From Sphingobacterium cellulitidis (GTDB lineage: Bacteria > Bacteroidota > Bacteroidia > Sphingobacteriales > Sphingobacteriaceae): 64,000 bases of DNA. Below, piece by piece: positions 53,261 through 63,213 of this stretch. The notes below the pieces were generated by a model. That model was not told the origin of the DNA and did no database searches. It saw only the letters and a program-made list of their open reading frames with translations. Each line of letters opens with the position of its first letter. Position 1 is the first letter of the stretch. The position numbers and the translations under genes are program-made. The stretch lies in contig NOUX01000001.1 of assembly GCA_002245855.1 (NCBI GenBank), positions 310,001 through 374,000 of the forward strand, given 5' to 3'.

Positions 53261-54865
53261 ATGGGTGCATTATCCTTACTTATATTTTTGCCTTTGCTAG
53301 CTGTTGCAGGCATTTTGTTGCTTCCGAACCGATTGGGACAGAGCTTCAAATATATTGCTTTGCTGGTCACGTTGATTCAATTTGGATTGGCAGGTTATTT
53401 ATACGCCAATTTCGAGGGATCTGCTGGAGCCTTTGATGAGGTTTCCACATATCAGTATGTGGAGCAATTGCCATGGATTAGGCTGAGTTTAGGCTCCATG
53501 GGTAAATTGGAGATCGATTACTTCCTGGGTGTTGATGGTTTTTCATTGCCATTGCTCTTGCTGAGTTCCTTTGTCATGTTGATGGCTGTAGGTGCCTCAT
53601 GGAATATGGAGAAAAGTAAAAAAGGATATTTTGCCTTGTTGATGCTATTGAATACTGCAGTAATGGGTATTTTCTGTGCATTGGACTTTTTCTTATTCTA
53701 TGTATTCTACGAGGTGATGTTGCTTCCATTATACTTTTTGATTGGTATCTGGGGTGGATCAAGAAGAGAATATGCTGCGATCAAGTTCTTTATCTACACC
53801 CTATTTGGATCAGTATTTATGTTATTGGTTATTGTTGGGCTTTATTTCTCAGTTCAAAACCCACATACCGGAGCACATACTTTCAATATGTTATATATGA
53901 TGAATCCTGAGAATTATGTTCCGGGATCCTTCTTTGATTTCTTAGGGAATGCCAATGAGATATTAGGGATTCCAGCGAGGATGATAGGATTTATCGTATT
54001 ATTCATTGCCTTTGCCATCAAGATTCCTATTGTCCCATTACATACATGGTTGCCTGATGCGCACGTAGAAGCACCTACACCAGTTTCGATTATCCTTGCC
54101 GGAATTTTATTAAAAATAGGCGGATACGGGGTAATTCGGATCTGTTTGGGGATTTTTCCAGATGCTATGGTAGACGCCAATTGGTGGTTAGGATTGATAG
54201 GTGTGGTATCCATAATTTATGGTGCACTGAATGCCTTGGCACAAACTGATTTGAAGCGATTAATTGCATATTCGTCGGTTTCACATATGGGATTTGTGTT
54301 ATTGGGAATATCCTCCCTGACTGCGGAAGGTATTTCTGGGGCTATGTTTCAGATGTTGAGTCATGGATTTTTATCGGCAGCATTGTTCTTCTTAGTTGGA
54401 GTCCTGTATGACCGTGTTCACGACCGATATATCTACAATTTTAGAGGATTGGCTAGCATTATGCCTAAATATACAGCCTATGTTGCGATTGCATTTTTTG
54501 CTTCACTAGGTTTACCAGGGTTTTCAGCGTTTATCGGTGAGGCCTTTGTCATTATTGGGACCTTTAATGCTGAAAGTATGCAGACTGGAATTCCACGATG
54601 GATGGCAATTTTCGGATCCTTGGGGATTCTGATGAGTGCGGCATATTTCCTTTGGACCTTACAACGTATGTTTTTTGGACAAACACGATTAAAAGGTGGA
54701 GAAACATGGGTTGCCGAATTAACGGATTTAAATAAAAGAGAACAGATAATCTTATTTCCAACTTTAGCATTAGCCTTATTATTAGGAGTGATGCCATCCT
54801 TGGTTTTTGGGGTATTAAACAACTCCGTGTTGAGTTTATTGGATTTGGTTACAGCATATTTGTAG
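53261..54865 (+). CDS. nuoM: NADH-quinone oxidoreductase subunit M
   Basis: 534 residues, antiporter-like, about 14 transmembrane helices. Motifs: FYVFYEVMLLPLYFLIGIWG, FAIKIPIVPLHTWLPDAHVE, KIGGYGVIRI and LIAYSSVSHMGFVLLGI. Proton-pumping subunit between NuoL and NuoN. Separated from nuoL by a single base. Confidence 0.96.
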   Translation: MGALSLLIFLPLLAVAGILLLPNRLGQSFKYIALLVTLIQFGLAGYLYANFEGSAGAFDEVSTYQYVEQLPWIRLSLGSMGKLEIDYFLGVDGFSLPLLLLSSFVMLMAVGASWNMEKSKKGYFALLMLLNTAVMGIFCALDFFLFYVFYEVMLLPLYFLIGIWGGSRREYAAIKFFIYTLFGSVFMLLVIVGLYFSVQNPHTGAHTFNMLYMMNPENYVPGSFFDFLGNANEILGIPARMIGFIVLFIAFAIKIPIVPLHTWLPDAHVEAPTPVSIILAGILLKIGGYGVIRICLGIFPDAMVDANWWLGLIGVVSIIYGALNALAQTDLKRLIAYSSVSHMGFVLLGISSLTAEGISGAMFQMLSHGFLSAALFFLVGVLYDRVHDRYIYNFRGLASIMPKYTAYVAIAFFASLGLPGFSAFIGEAFVIIGTFNAESMQTGIPRWMAIFGSLGILMSAAYFLWTLQRMFFGQTRLKGGETWVAELTDLNKREQIILFPTLALALLLGVMPSLVFGVLNNSVLSLLDLVTAYL

Positions 54866-54877
54866 GGAATTAGGGAG

Positions 54878-56383
54878 ATGAACGATTTTGCTTTTCAGGT
54901 TTCGGACCATATAGATCAGATTATTCGATCGGTACCCTTGTTCAAGGTTGAGTTAACCCTGTCCATTGGTTTCCTATTGAGTATCGCTAGCACCTTATTT
55001 TTTGATAAGTATTGGAAGCATTCATCCTTCTTTATCAGTCTATTGAGTATAATCGCGTCTACGGTCATATTATTTTCCCAACATGATTATGCAAACTACG
55101 GCTTCTATGGGATGTTGACCATTGATAAGACCGCTTATTTTGCGAGGCTTTTCATTGCATTTGGTCTATTTATTTCGGCAATATTCATTCAACAATATTT
55201 TCAACATAGGGAATTCACGCGGCGGAAAGGCGATTTATATAGTATTTTGTTGGCTGCAGGGATTGGAATGAACCTGATTTCGCTGACCACACATTGGTTA
55301 TTGGCATTTATTTCCATTGAAATGGTTTCTATCAGTTCCTATATCATGGTGGGCTATTTCTCAGAAAATAAGAAGCAGGCTGAGGCAGCGATGAAATATG
55401 CTCTCTTTGGCTCCGCTTGTTCGGCAGTCATGCTCTATGGTCTTTCATTGGTTTATGGATTTACAGGGGATTTAAACTTTGCAAGTCCGAGACATATTCA
55501 AGGACTAATTGCTGCTCCAGAGGTGATGTGCAGTATCGCCTTATTGTTTGTTTTTACAGGGATAGGTTTTAAATTAAGTTTTGTTCCCTTCCACTTGTGG
55601 GCACCAGATGTATATGAGGGAGCGGCGACTCCAGTAACAGCATTTCTATCCACGGTTCCTAAAATAGCGGCGATTATCTTGATGAGTCGATTGGCTGCAG
55701 CCTGGATCAGTACTCCATTCTTCTTCTCGGAATTGACCTTTATGTTTATTTCCGTAGTTGCCATTGTGACCATGTTATTTGGTAATCTGATTGCATTGCG
55801 ACAAACAGATATCAAAAGGATGATGGCTTATTCCTCCATTGGACATACTGGTTTTCTGTTGATGGCCATTATTGGATATACCAATGGTCAGCAGGATATC
55901 CTCTTCTATTATACCTTCATCTATGTTTTGATGAACCTGGGAAGCTTTGCTTTTATTGATGTATTGGAACAAAAATTAGGTAGCACTTCCTTATCCTCCT
56001 ATACTGGATTGGGTAAAAAACTACCTGTTATTTTCACTTGCTTTTCCATTCTAGGTATTTCATTGGTGGGAATCCCTCCTACTGCGGGATTTGTCGGAAA
56101 GCTATTGGTTTTTAGCAGTATCTTTGAAATCTATCAAAATAGCACGGATTTAATCTTTTTATGGTTATTAATCATCGGCGCATTAACTTCAGTGATATCC
56201 TTATTCTATTATTTTAAAATCCCTCTTTTCGCCTTCTTAAAATCAAATAAAGAAGAAGAAATTCAGCCCAAGGAGAATTTCAGTAAGACGATGTTGGTTA
56301 TTGGGGTAATTTTAACCATTTCAATAATCGTATTGGGTTTATTCCCGAGTATTTTCTTAAAGTATTTAGCTATTGGCAATTAG
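54878..56383 (+). CDS. nuoN: NADH-quinone oxidoreductase subunit N
   Basis: 501 residues, third antiporter-like subunit. Motifs: AFISIEMVSISSYIMVGYF, LSFVPFHLWAPDVYEGAATP and MMAYSSIGHTGFLLMAI. Last gene of the unit; no terminator-like hairpin is evident directly behind it, and DUF4254 has its own promoter 120 bases on. Confidence 0.95.
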   Translation: MNDFAFQVSDHIDQIIRSVPLFKVELTLSIGFLLSIASTLFFDKYWKHSSFFISLLSIIASTVILFSQHDYANYGFYGMLTIDKTAYFARLFIAFGLFISAIFIQQYFQHREFTRRKGDLYSILLAAGIGMNLISLTTHWLLAFISIEMVSISSYIMVGYFSENKKQAEAAMKYALFGSACSAVMLYGLSLVYGFTGDLNFASPRHIQGLIAAPEVMCSIALLFVFTGIGFKLSFVPFHLWAPDVYEGAATPVTAFLSTVPKIAAIILMSRLAAAWISTPFFFSELTFMFISVVAIVTMLFGNLIALRQTDIKRMMAYSSIGHTGFLLMAIIGYTNGQQDILFYYTFIYVLMNLGSFAFIDVLEQKLGSTSLSSYTGLGKKLPVIFTCFSILGISLVGIPPTAGFVGKLLVFSSIFEIYQNSTDLIFLWLLIIGALTSVISLFYYFKIPLFAFLKSNKEEEIQPKENFSKTMLVIGVILTISIIVLGLFPSIFLKYLAIGN

Positions 56384-56502
56384 TTTCTTAAGATTTAATT
56401 ATTGAATCTTTCTCAAAAAATAAAGTAGGCATATCCATTAAATAAGTATCGTTTTTAGGAGGTTTTGGAGGTTTCTAATGCCAACTACTAAATAGTAAAT
56501 AC

Positions 56503-56510
56503 TATATTTG
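56503..56510 (+). promoter_or_regulatory. -7 element very close to the DUF4254 start
   Basis: TATATTTG ending 3 bases before the ATG at 56514, the same layout as at 18811-18822. Confidence 0.5.
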
Positions 56511-56513
56511 TAC

Positions 56514-57119
56514 ATGATCTCTTCAATAGCAAACAACATTTTTCAGCAGGTAATTGAAGATTACCATGTTCACGATAAGATTGACCAGCCGATTGTGAAT
56601 CCATACAGCCGAGAGAGCTTGGAGCATTTATTATATTTAAAATGCTGGATTGATACTGCTCAATGGCACATGGAAGATGTGGTCCGAAATCCGAATATTG
56701 ATCCTCGTGAGGGTTTATACTGGAAAAGAAGAATTGACAGACAAAATCAAGAACGTACCGATACCGTGGAATTTATTGATAGTTATTATTTGCAGGAATT
56801 CAAGGATGTCGTTGCTCAACCTGATGCAAAGATCAATTCTGAAAGTCCCGCATGGGCTATTGATAGGCTTTCGATTTTGGCTTTGAAGATCTATCATATG
56901 GGGCAGGAGACCTTGCGTACGGATGTGTCTAAAGCACATCAAGAGGCATGTCAGGAAAAGTTGAATATTTTGTTGGAGCAACGCAAGGATTTATCACAAA
57001 GTATCGATGAGTTATTGAGTGATATTCAAGGCGGCAAGAAATATATGAAGGTGTACAAGCAAATGAAGATGTACAACGACCCGAACTTAAATCCTGTACT
57101 ATACGGGGCACAGAAATAA
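56514..57119 (+). CDS. DUF4254 protein
   Basis: 201 residues, soluble and almost wholly helical, with a predicted coiled coil near 150-180 (ACQEKLNILLEQRKDLSQSI). The opening region around HDKIDQPIVNPYSRESLEHL and the central WKRRIDRQNQERTDTVEFID match the uncharacterised DUF4254 family found in Bacteroidota next to LPS glycosyltransferases. No catalytic motif is evident. It precedes the GT9 gene by 10 bases and is probably cotranscribed; a role in surface-glycan synthesis is inferred from that. Confidence 0.83.
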   Translation: MISSIANNIFQQVIEDYHVHDKIDQPIVNPYSRESLEHLLYLKCWIDTAQWHMEDVVRNPNIDPREGLYWKRRIDRQNQERTDTVEFIDSYYLQEFKDVVAQPDAKINSESPAWAIDRLSILALKIYHMGQETLRTDVSKAHQEACQEKLNILLEQRKDLSQSIDELLSDIQGGKKYMKVYKQMKMYNDPNLNPVLYGAQK

Positions 57120-57129
57120 TTCATTGGAA

Positions 57130-58149
57130 ATGAAGCGTATCCTGGTCACTAGATTTTCAGCAATGGGTGATGTAGCCATGGTTGCTTCAGTTTTAAGGGA
57201 ATTTCAAGAACAGCATACGGACACTGAGATCATTATGGTTTCACGTCCGTTTTTTTCTGCCTTTTTTGAAGGGATTCCAAGGGTTATTTTTCATCCCATT
57301 GACCCCAAAGGAAAGCACAAAGGGGTAGCAGGACTTGTCAAGTTGTTCAATGAATTAAAAAAATATAAGGCTGCACAGGTTGCTGACCTACATAATAATA
57401 TCAGGTCTAGGTTTTTGGATCTCCTTTTCAAAACTGCCGGATATCAGGTTCGGATTTTGGATAAGGGAAGACCGGAAAAGAAAGCCTTGACAAGAGATAA
57501 AAACAAAGTTTTTAAGCCTTTGAAGCTAACAACGGAACGCTATGCTGATGTTTTTCGAGCATTGGGTTACCGCATCGAACTAAGTCATCAACTTCAAAAG
57601 CAACATCGATTAATTCCGCAAGGAATGATGCCGATCTTGGCATCAAATGCCAAGAAAGTTGGTATTTCTGCTTTTGCACAACACAGCTTCAAAGTTCTAC
57701 CTTATGAGAAAATGGCTACCGTAATCAAAGCGTTGGCTGAATTAGGCATTGAAGTTGTACTATTTGGTGGCGGCTCCAAGGAGAAGGAAATAACAGAGCA
57801 ATGGGCAGAAGGATTTCCAAACGTTCATTCTGTAGTTGGAAAATATAAGCTGAGTGAAGAGCTTGATATTATTGCACATTTGGATTTAATGATCAGTATG
57901 GACAGCTCAGGAATGCACATGGCCTCATTAATGGGAGTTCCTTGTATTTCAATCTGGGGAGCAACCCATCCTTATGCAGGATTCTTGGGATATGGTCAAT
58001 TACCGGAAGATTGTGTTCAGGTTGAACATCCCAATAGACCAAACTCGGTTTATGGCAATAAATCCTGTCTGTGCGATGGTGTTGAAGCCATTGACTTGGT
58101 AAGTAGTGAGATGGTTGTGGAAAGAGTGAAGGGAAAAATAGAAGAATAG
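57130..58149 (+). CDS. Glycosyltransferase family 9 (heptosyltransferase-like)
   Basis: 339 residues from the ATG at 57130 (a TTG two codons upstream is possible). Two Rossmann-like domains in the GT-B fold. N-terminal ILVTRFSAMGDVAMVASVLR and C-terminal LDLMISMDSSGMHMASLMGV followed by SIWGATHP are the donor-site signatures of ADP-heptose:LPS heptosyltransferases. Works in the cytoplasm on a lipid-linked core oligosaccharide. Pairing with DUF4254 is conserved in this phylum. Confidence 0.9.
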   Translation: MKRILVTRFSAMGDVAMVASVLREFQEQHTDTEIIMVSRPFFSAFFEGIPRVIFHPIDPKGKHKGVAGLVKLFNELKKYKAAQVADLHNNIRSRFLDLLFKTAGYQVRILDKGRPEKKALTRDKNKVFKPLKLTTERYADVFRALGYRIELSHQLQKQHRLIPQGMMPILASNAKKVGISAFAQHSFKVLPYEKMATVIKALAELGIEVVLFGGGSKEKEITEQWAEGFPNVHSVVGKYKLSEELDIIAHLDLMISMDSSGMHMASLMGVPCISIWGATHPYAGFLGYGQLPEDCVQVEHPNRPNSVYGNKSCLCDGVEAIDLVSSEMVVERVKGKIEE

Positions 58150-58184
58150 TAGCAAATTAGGATTAGAAATACGTTTAACATAAT

Positions 58185-59423
58185 ATGGAAAAAATCTGTT
58201 TTTTAGTTTGTCAATACGGGAAAGAAGTAAATGGAGGGGCTGAATATCATTGCAAAATGCTTGCTGAGCGACTAGTAAATGATTATGAGGTGGATGTTTT
58301 GACAAGCAAAACAATCAATTACAATACTTTTGAGCCATATTATAAGGATGATCGGGAAAACCTTAATGGAGTAAATGTATTGAGGTTTGACTGTAAGCCA
58401 TTTGATGCCAAGGAACATAATATTTGGCGTAAGAAAACTAAATTTTCAAGAAAGGTAAGGAGGAATTTATTTCGATTGGGTCTTTTAGAATCAGTTGCAA
58501 ATATGAATCCGGTATGGAATTTAGGGATTGAAAATGAAGAAAACCTACTTAAAAGCCATGGTTTCTATTCAAAAGATCTCTTAGATTATTTAGAAACGCA
58601 TAAAGAAGAATATAAGGCAATAATTTTGTTCTCTTATGTTTATCCGCATACTGTTTTTGGAGCTAGAATTGCCCCAGAAAAAACATTGTTGATTCCAACA
58701 GTACACAATGAGGGCGATGTATTTCGTTCAGTTCACACCCATGTATTTACGAGTGTAAAGCATATTGGATTCAATACGGAAGAGGAGCACCAGTTAAGCC
58801 TTAAGATATTTGGGAACAAAATGTCTGAAAATAGTATTCTCGCAGTTGGCGTTGAGACTGATTTTGAAAATGAGGTCCAATTAGCGGAATTAATAGAAAA
58901 GTTCAATTTACCTGAGCGATATATACATTATTTTGGACGAGTTTGCGGGTCTAAAATGGATAAATTGATTCCTTGGTTTATTTCTTACAAAGAGAAACAT
59001 CCCTCAGATCTAAAACTAGTTTTAACGGGGAGATTGTTTCAAGAGAAAATTGAACATCCGGACATCATTTACACGGGATTTGTGACGGATGAAGAGAAAG
59101 TATCATTGATAAAAAATGCGACTTTAATTGTTAACCCTTCAAGGAATGAAAGTTTATCATTACTTCTACTGGAGGCAATGGATCTTGGTAAGACAGTACT
59201 GGTAAATAGTAAATCAGATGTTTTGCTTGGCCATTCCATCAAGAGCGAAGGGGCAACGGAAGCCTATATGAGTGAGAAAGATTTTCATCAGAAAATACAT
59301 AAATATATTTCAGATCCAACACTTATAGAATTGAACAAAGCCAGAGCAAAGGAATATGTCCAAAGAAATTATTCTTGGCCGTTGATCATGGGCAGATTAA
59401 AGAAATTGATTGAAGCTATGTAA
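58185..59423 (+). CDS. Glycosyltransferase family 4-like protein
   Basis: 412 residues, GT-B fold. The N-terminus has ICFLVCQYGKEVNGGAEYHC with the acceptor-side glycine loop. The C-terminal donor domain has YIHYFGRVCGSKMDKL, VLTGRLFQE and the E-x7-E type segment NPSRNESLSLLLLEAMDLGK. It is a retaining transferase for surface polysaccharide; the sugar is unknown. It lies 35 bases after the GT9 gene on the same strand. AT-rich. Confidence 0.87.
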   Translation: MEKICFLVCQYGKEVNGGAEYHCKMLAERLVNDYEVDVLTSKTINYNTFEPYYKDDRENLNGVNVLRFDCKPFDAKEHNIWRKKTKFSRKVRRNLFRLGLLESVANMNPVWNLGIENEENLLKSHGFYSKDLLDYLETHKEEYKAIILFSYVYPHTVFGARIAPEKTLLIPTVHNEGDVFRSVHTHVFTSVKHIGFNTEEEHQLSLKIFGNKMSENSILAVGVETDFENEVQLAELIEKFNLPERYIHYFGRVCGSKMDKLIPWFISYKEKHPSDLKLVLTGRLFQEKIEHPDIIYTGFVTDEEKVSLIKNATLIVNPSRNESLSLLLLEAMDLGKTVLVNSKSDVLLGHSIKSEGATEAYMSEKDFHQKIHKYISDPTLIELNKARAKEYVQRNYSWPLIMGRLKKLIEAM

Positions 59424-59508
59424 ATCTTTAGCTAGATAGAAATCAAAAATATATTTTAACAATTAGACAAGAATATATATAATTGAAATATTATATGCTA
59501 AAGGATTT

Positions 59509-60321
59509 ATGAAGATAAAGGACTGTTCGCTTATTGTTGCTACCTATAATTGGCCGGGGGCACTGAATTTATGCTTAAAAAGCATTCTAGAGCAGAGCAT
59601 CCTTCCAAAGGAAGTAATTATTGCTGACGATGGTTCTACGAATGAAACAAAAGAATTAATTGAATCCATTCGAGGCAGCTTTCCTATTCCCATCAAACAT
59701 TTATGGCAAGAGGATCACGGTTTTAGAAAATCGAAGATTCTAAATCAATGCTTTGCGGTCGCAGCATATGAATATCTCATTCAGATCGATGGAGATGTCT
59801 TTCTGCATAAAGATTTTATTCGTGACCACCTAAAAGCTGCTCGTCCGAATTATCTTTTGCAAGGTAGTCGTGTGATGTTGAGTGATGAGTATTCCAAGAA
59901 GTTAATCGAAGAAAACAATGTTCATCCCAAATTACTCGGTGGAGGCAATAAAAGAATTGAAAATGGCATTAGATTCCCTCTCTTGTCAAATTTTCTTTTG
60001 AACAGATATAAGAATTCATTTCCAGTTTATTATGCTAGAGGCGCCAACATGTCTTTTTGGCGAAAGGATATCTTTGCTGTGAATGGTTATAATGAAGCGT
60101 ATGAAGGTTGGGGTCATGAGGATAGTGATTTAACTTTACGGATGATGAATACTGGGGTAAAAAAATCAGTCATTAAATTTGCTGCAATTGTCTACCATCT
60201 TTATCATCCGGAGAAAAAGAACAATAATCAAGAGGCGCGAAATAAGGAAATCATGGAACAGACTCAAAAAGATAATATTACTTGGGTTGATAGTGGAATA
60301 GACAAATATTTAAACAATTAG
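59509..60321 (+). CDS. Glycosyltransferase family 2, with galactosyltransferase-like C-terminus
   Basis: 270 residues, GT-A fold. Opens SLIVATYNWPGALNLCLKSI, nucleotide-binding IADDGST and the DxD region YLIQIDGDVFLH. The C-terminal RGANMSFWRKDIFAVNGYNE and EGWGHEDSDLTLRM match the Glyco_transf_7C domain. It is a close paralogue of the next gene, from which one base separates it; the two are probably products of tandem duplication with separate linkages in the same glycan. Confidence 0.9.
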   Translation: MKIKDCSLIVATYNWPGALNLCLKSILEQSILPKEVIIADDGSTNETKELIESIRGSFPIPIKHLWQEDHGFRKSKILNQCFAVAAYEYLIQIDGDVFLHKDFIRDHLKAARPNYLLQGSRVMLSDEYSKKLIEENNVHPKLLGGGNKRIENGIRFPLLSNFLLNRYKNSFPVYYARGANMSFWRKDIFAVNGYNEAYEGWGHEDSDLTLRMMNTGVKKSVIKFAAIVYHLYHPEKKNNNQEARNKEIMEQTQKDNITWVDSGIDKYLNN

Positions 60322-60322
60322 A

Positions 60323-61147
60323 ATGAGTGATTTATCGAAAAGACCGAATACTGTAGCCATTATGGTTTCTACATACAATTGGCCAGAAGCACTGGAAAGA
60401 TGTGTGCAAACCATACTAGCCCAAGATAGATTACCCGATGAGATTTTAATTGCAGATGACGGATCTAGAGAACCTACAAAACAGGCGGTTGAAAGATTAA
60501 AATCACTATCTAAAGTTCCCATTCATCATATCTGGCATCCAGATGAAGGGTTTCGTTTGAGCGTGATAAGAAATAAAGCGATTGAAGCCGCACAGTCTGA
60601 ATATATTATACAAATTGACGGAGATATCCTATTAGACCCTCATTTTATTTCAGACCATCTGTCCTTAATTGAACCGAATGCATTTCTATGTGGGAGTAGA
60701 GTTTGGGTAGACCAAGAACAGAGTAAAGAATTGTTGGAACAAAAAGGGACCATAAAAGTTGATAGGAGTAAATTTCCGTTATCTTTTATTCTGAATAGCA
60801 TGCGTTCTGGTTTTCTTTCTAGGTTTTTGGCTGATAGATACAAAAAAAATCAACCTAAGATCTTGAGGGGATGCAATATGTCATTTTGGAAAAGAGACCT
60901 TATGAAGGTTAATGGATATAATGAAAGCATACAAGGATGGGGGTCAGAAGATTCTGAAATGGCTTTTAGGTTGATGAATAGTGGAGTTAAGAAGCGATTT
61001 TTAAAATTTGCTGCCGTTGCATATCATCTCTATCACAAAGAAAACAACAAAGATAATCTTGCAAAAAATGACCTCATATTAGAAGAGACCATAAATCAGA
61101 AGAAAACATGGACTGATTTTGGCATCAAAAAACACTCAAAACCTTAA
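60323..61147 (+). CDS. Glycosyltransferase family 2, paralogue of the preceding gene
   Basis: 274 residues with the same order of motifs as the preceding gene: MVSTYNWPEALERCVQTI, IADDGSREPT, YIIQIDGDILLD, RGCNMSFWKRDLMKVNGYNE and QGWGSEDSEMAFRL. By eye roughly half of the aligned residues agree. The middle segment (about 125-170), where acceptor specificity often lies, is the most different. Cotranscribed with its twin. Confidence 0.9.
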   Translation: MSDLSKRPNTVAIMVSTYNWPEALERCVQTILAQDRLPDEILIADDGSREPTKQAVERLKSLSKVPIHHIWHPDEGFRLSVIRNKAIEAAQSEYIIQIDGDILLDPHFISDHLSLIEPNAFLCGSRVWVDQEQSKELLEQKGTIKVDRSKFPLSFILNSMRSGFLSRFLADRYKKNQPKILRGCNMSFWKRDLMKVNGYNESIQGWGSEDSEMAFRLMNSGVKKRFLKFAAVAYHLYHKENNKDNLAKNDLILEETINQKKTWTDFGIKKHSKP

Positions 61148-61219
61148 AAAAGTTTATCCAGATTGTAGCAATTTGAATTTTTAGGCGTTAACAATTAGAG
61201 ATGGATTAGATTTCTACAG

Positions 61220-62518
61220 ATGCCGATGAAAGAACTTGCTATAAATATTATTGGGTATATAAATAAACAATTTGGTCTTGGTGAAGGCACTAGAGCAAAT
61301 ATTAGAGCACTAAGAGCAGCCAATATTTCCACATGTATTAATGAATTCAATCATAATATTAATAAGGAAATTCTAGATCAAGAACATCAGGAAGTAGATG
61401 TTTTGAGCAACCAAAATTCTCATCCAATTAATATTGTCCAATTAAACTTTGATAAATTAACCTCATTCATTGAGAATTATTCGGATACTTATCTCAAAGG
61501 AAAGTATAATATTGGGTTTTGGGTTTGGGAATTGGAAAGATTTCCAGAGGTAGCTCATGTTTATTTTGACTTATTTGATGAAATATGGACGCCAAGCAAT
61601 TATTCTGCAGAGTCCATCAGTTTATATTCCCCCATTCCTGTAATCAATATTCCACATTCTATTGAGATATTAAATGTGCCTCATGATAGAGATTATTTTG
61701 ATTTAAGTCAGGATAATTACTATTTCCTTACCATTTTTGATTACAACAGCTCCATAGAAAGAAAAAATCCAATCGGTGTAATAGACGCCTATGAACTGGC
61801 CTTTGGAAAAAACCATCCTACCGTAAAGTTGGTTATCAAAGCATCTGAAAGACCAAACTTTGAATCTGAAAAACAGTTAATTGATTCAAGATTATCGGAG
61901 AACGCATCAATTATCTATATTGAAAAAACATTAACCAGAGAAGAAATTCATAGTTTGATCAAACAATGTAATTGTTTCATTTCATTACACAGATCTGAAG
62001 GGTTTGGGCTAACCATGGCTGAGGCCATGTATCTGAACATACCTGTCATTGCGACCGACTATTCAGGAAATAAGGATTTTATGAACACCAATAATGGATT
62101 TCTTGTTAAGTACAAGCTGGTATCTGCCGAACTTTACAACAAATTCAGCATTGCGGAGGATATGTGGGCAGAACCTGATATTGCAGACGCTGCAGAAAAA
62201 ATGAAGTTTGTTTTCCATAATCCAATGGAAGCAAACAAATTAGCATCAAGAGGCAATAAGGATATACAAGAAAGAAATAGTCCAGAATATATCGGTGCAA
62301 AAATGAGGGCCCGTTTAAATTTCATTCAAAACAACCTTCTCAAAAAAGGGTCAGGTAAAGATTTGTTGCAAGAAATTTCAAAACAAAAAATAGAAATTTC
62401 TTTATTGAATGATAAGTTGGAATCGATTAAAAATCTGCCTTACATACAAATGAAAGTCAAATTCAAAAATTTCAAAAATCGATATCTGGGAAAAGATAAA
62501 AAGTACATTTGGGAATAA
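61220..62518 (+). CDS. Glycosyltransferase family 4 (group 1)
   Basis: 432 residues, GT-B fold. N-terminal INIIGYINKQFGLGEGTRAN, central YNIGFWVWELERFPE, and the donor domain with LHRSEGFGLTMAEAMYLNIP as the E-x7-E motif and VIATDYSGNKDFM. The family includes mannosyl- and glucosyltransferases for O-antigen or capsule. The C-terminal 60 residues form a basic coiled coil that may contact the membrane. Starts at ATG 61220 or two codons later. It converges with the minus-strand transferase genes. Confidence 0.9.
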   Translation: MPMKELAINIIGYINKQFGLGEGTRANIRALRAANISTCINEFNHNINKEILDQEHQEVDVLSNQNSHPINIVQLNFDKLTSFIENYSDTYLKGKYNIGFWVWELERFPEVAHVYFDLFDEIWTPSNYSAESISLYSPIPVINIPHSIEILNVPHDRDYFDLSQDNYYFLTIFDYNSSIERKNPIGVIDAYELAFGKNHPTVKLVIKASERPNFESEKQLIDSRLSENASIIYIEKTLTREEIHSLIKQCNCFISLHRSEGFGLTMAEAMYLNIPVIATDYSGNKDFMNTNNGFLVKYKLVSAELYNKFSIAEDMWAEPDIADAAEKMKFVFHNPMEANKLASRGNKDIQERNSPEYIGAKMRARLNFIQNNLLKKGSGKDLLQEISKQKIEISLLNDKLESIKNLPYIQMKVKFKNFKNRYLGKDKKYIWE

Positions 62519-62523
62519 AAACC

Positions 62524-63213
62524 CTAAAAGATTTTATCATAATAGGCATTTTGTTGCTCTTGTTTATTTATCTCTTTTTTATGAATAATAGCAAACTCAT
62601 AGCCTTTACCTTTTAACCGTCCCATTTTTTTATAACCGGTCAAAACCTCATGAACTTTATTGCGCCACTTAATTGGATAATCGGTTTTGAGCATTATTAT
62701 CCTTGCCTGCCAGTCTGGGTAGTTAATATATCCATCTTCATTTAGTTTCCAGTTCCATTTGTTGAGATGTTCTTCTGTAATTCCTTCTACAGTATTGATC
62801 CTTGGAACATTGAAACAATCGTATTTAGACTTTAACGCGAGATAACCTGGCAACTTTTCAATAAGCGAATCTGGCAACATTTCATCGGCATCAATTTGAA
62901 ACAGATATTCGCATTTTGCCAATGTTATTAACTGATTTTTAAATGTAGCAAAATCTCCATTTAAATTTGACTCTGCCTTAATTATCTTATTTCCATAATT
63001 ACTTAGAATTTCGGAAACCCCCTCATCTCTTTTCGTTACATCTTGTAAGACTACGATTTCATCTTTTTGTCTAATTCTTGGAATTAAAAAATCCAATAAT
63101 TTTTTGATTTCCAATCGTTCATTACAAACCGTAATTGCATATGTGATGGAAGGACGCTTGCCAAATAAATATGAAAATATAGACACTAGAATAAATTTAT
63201 TTTTGATTAACAA
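62524..63213 (-). CDS. Glycosyltransferase family 2-like protein
   Basis: 229 residues. The GT-A start ITYAITVCNERLEIKKLLDF, the IVVLQDVTKRDEG strand and the YLFQIDADEMLPDSLIEKLP motif (DxD as DAD) resemble WaaE-type and other small GT2 enzymes. The only possible start near the N-terminus is a TTG at 63213, immediately after an in-frame stop; it lies 17 bases inside the end of the upstream gene. Donor and acceptor unknown. Confidence 0.85.
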   Translation of the reverse strand: MLIKNKFILVSIFSYLFGKRPSITYAITVCNERLEIKKLLDFLIPRIRQKDEIVVLQDVTKRDEGVSEILSNYGNKIIKAESNLNGDFATFKNQLITLAKCEYLFQIDADEMLPDSLIEKLPGYLALKSKYDCFNVPRINTVEGITEEHLNKWNWKLNEDGYINYPDWQARIIMLKTDYPIKWRNKVHEVLTGYKKMGRLKGKGYEFAIIHKKEINKQEQQNAYYDKIF

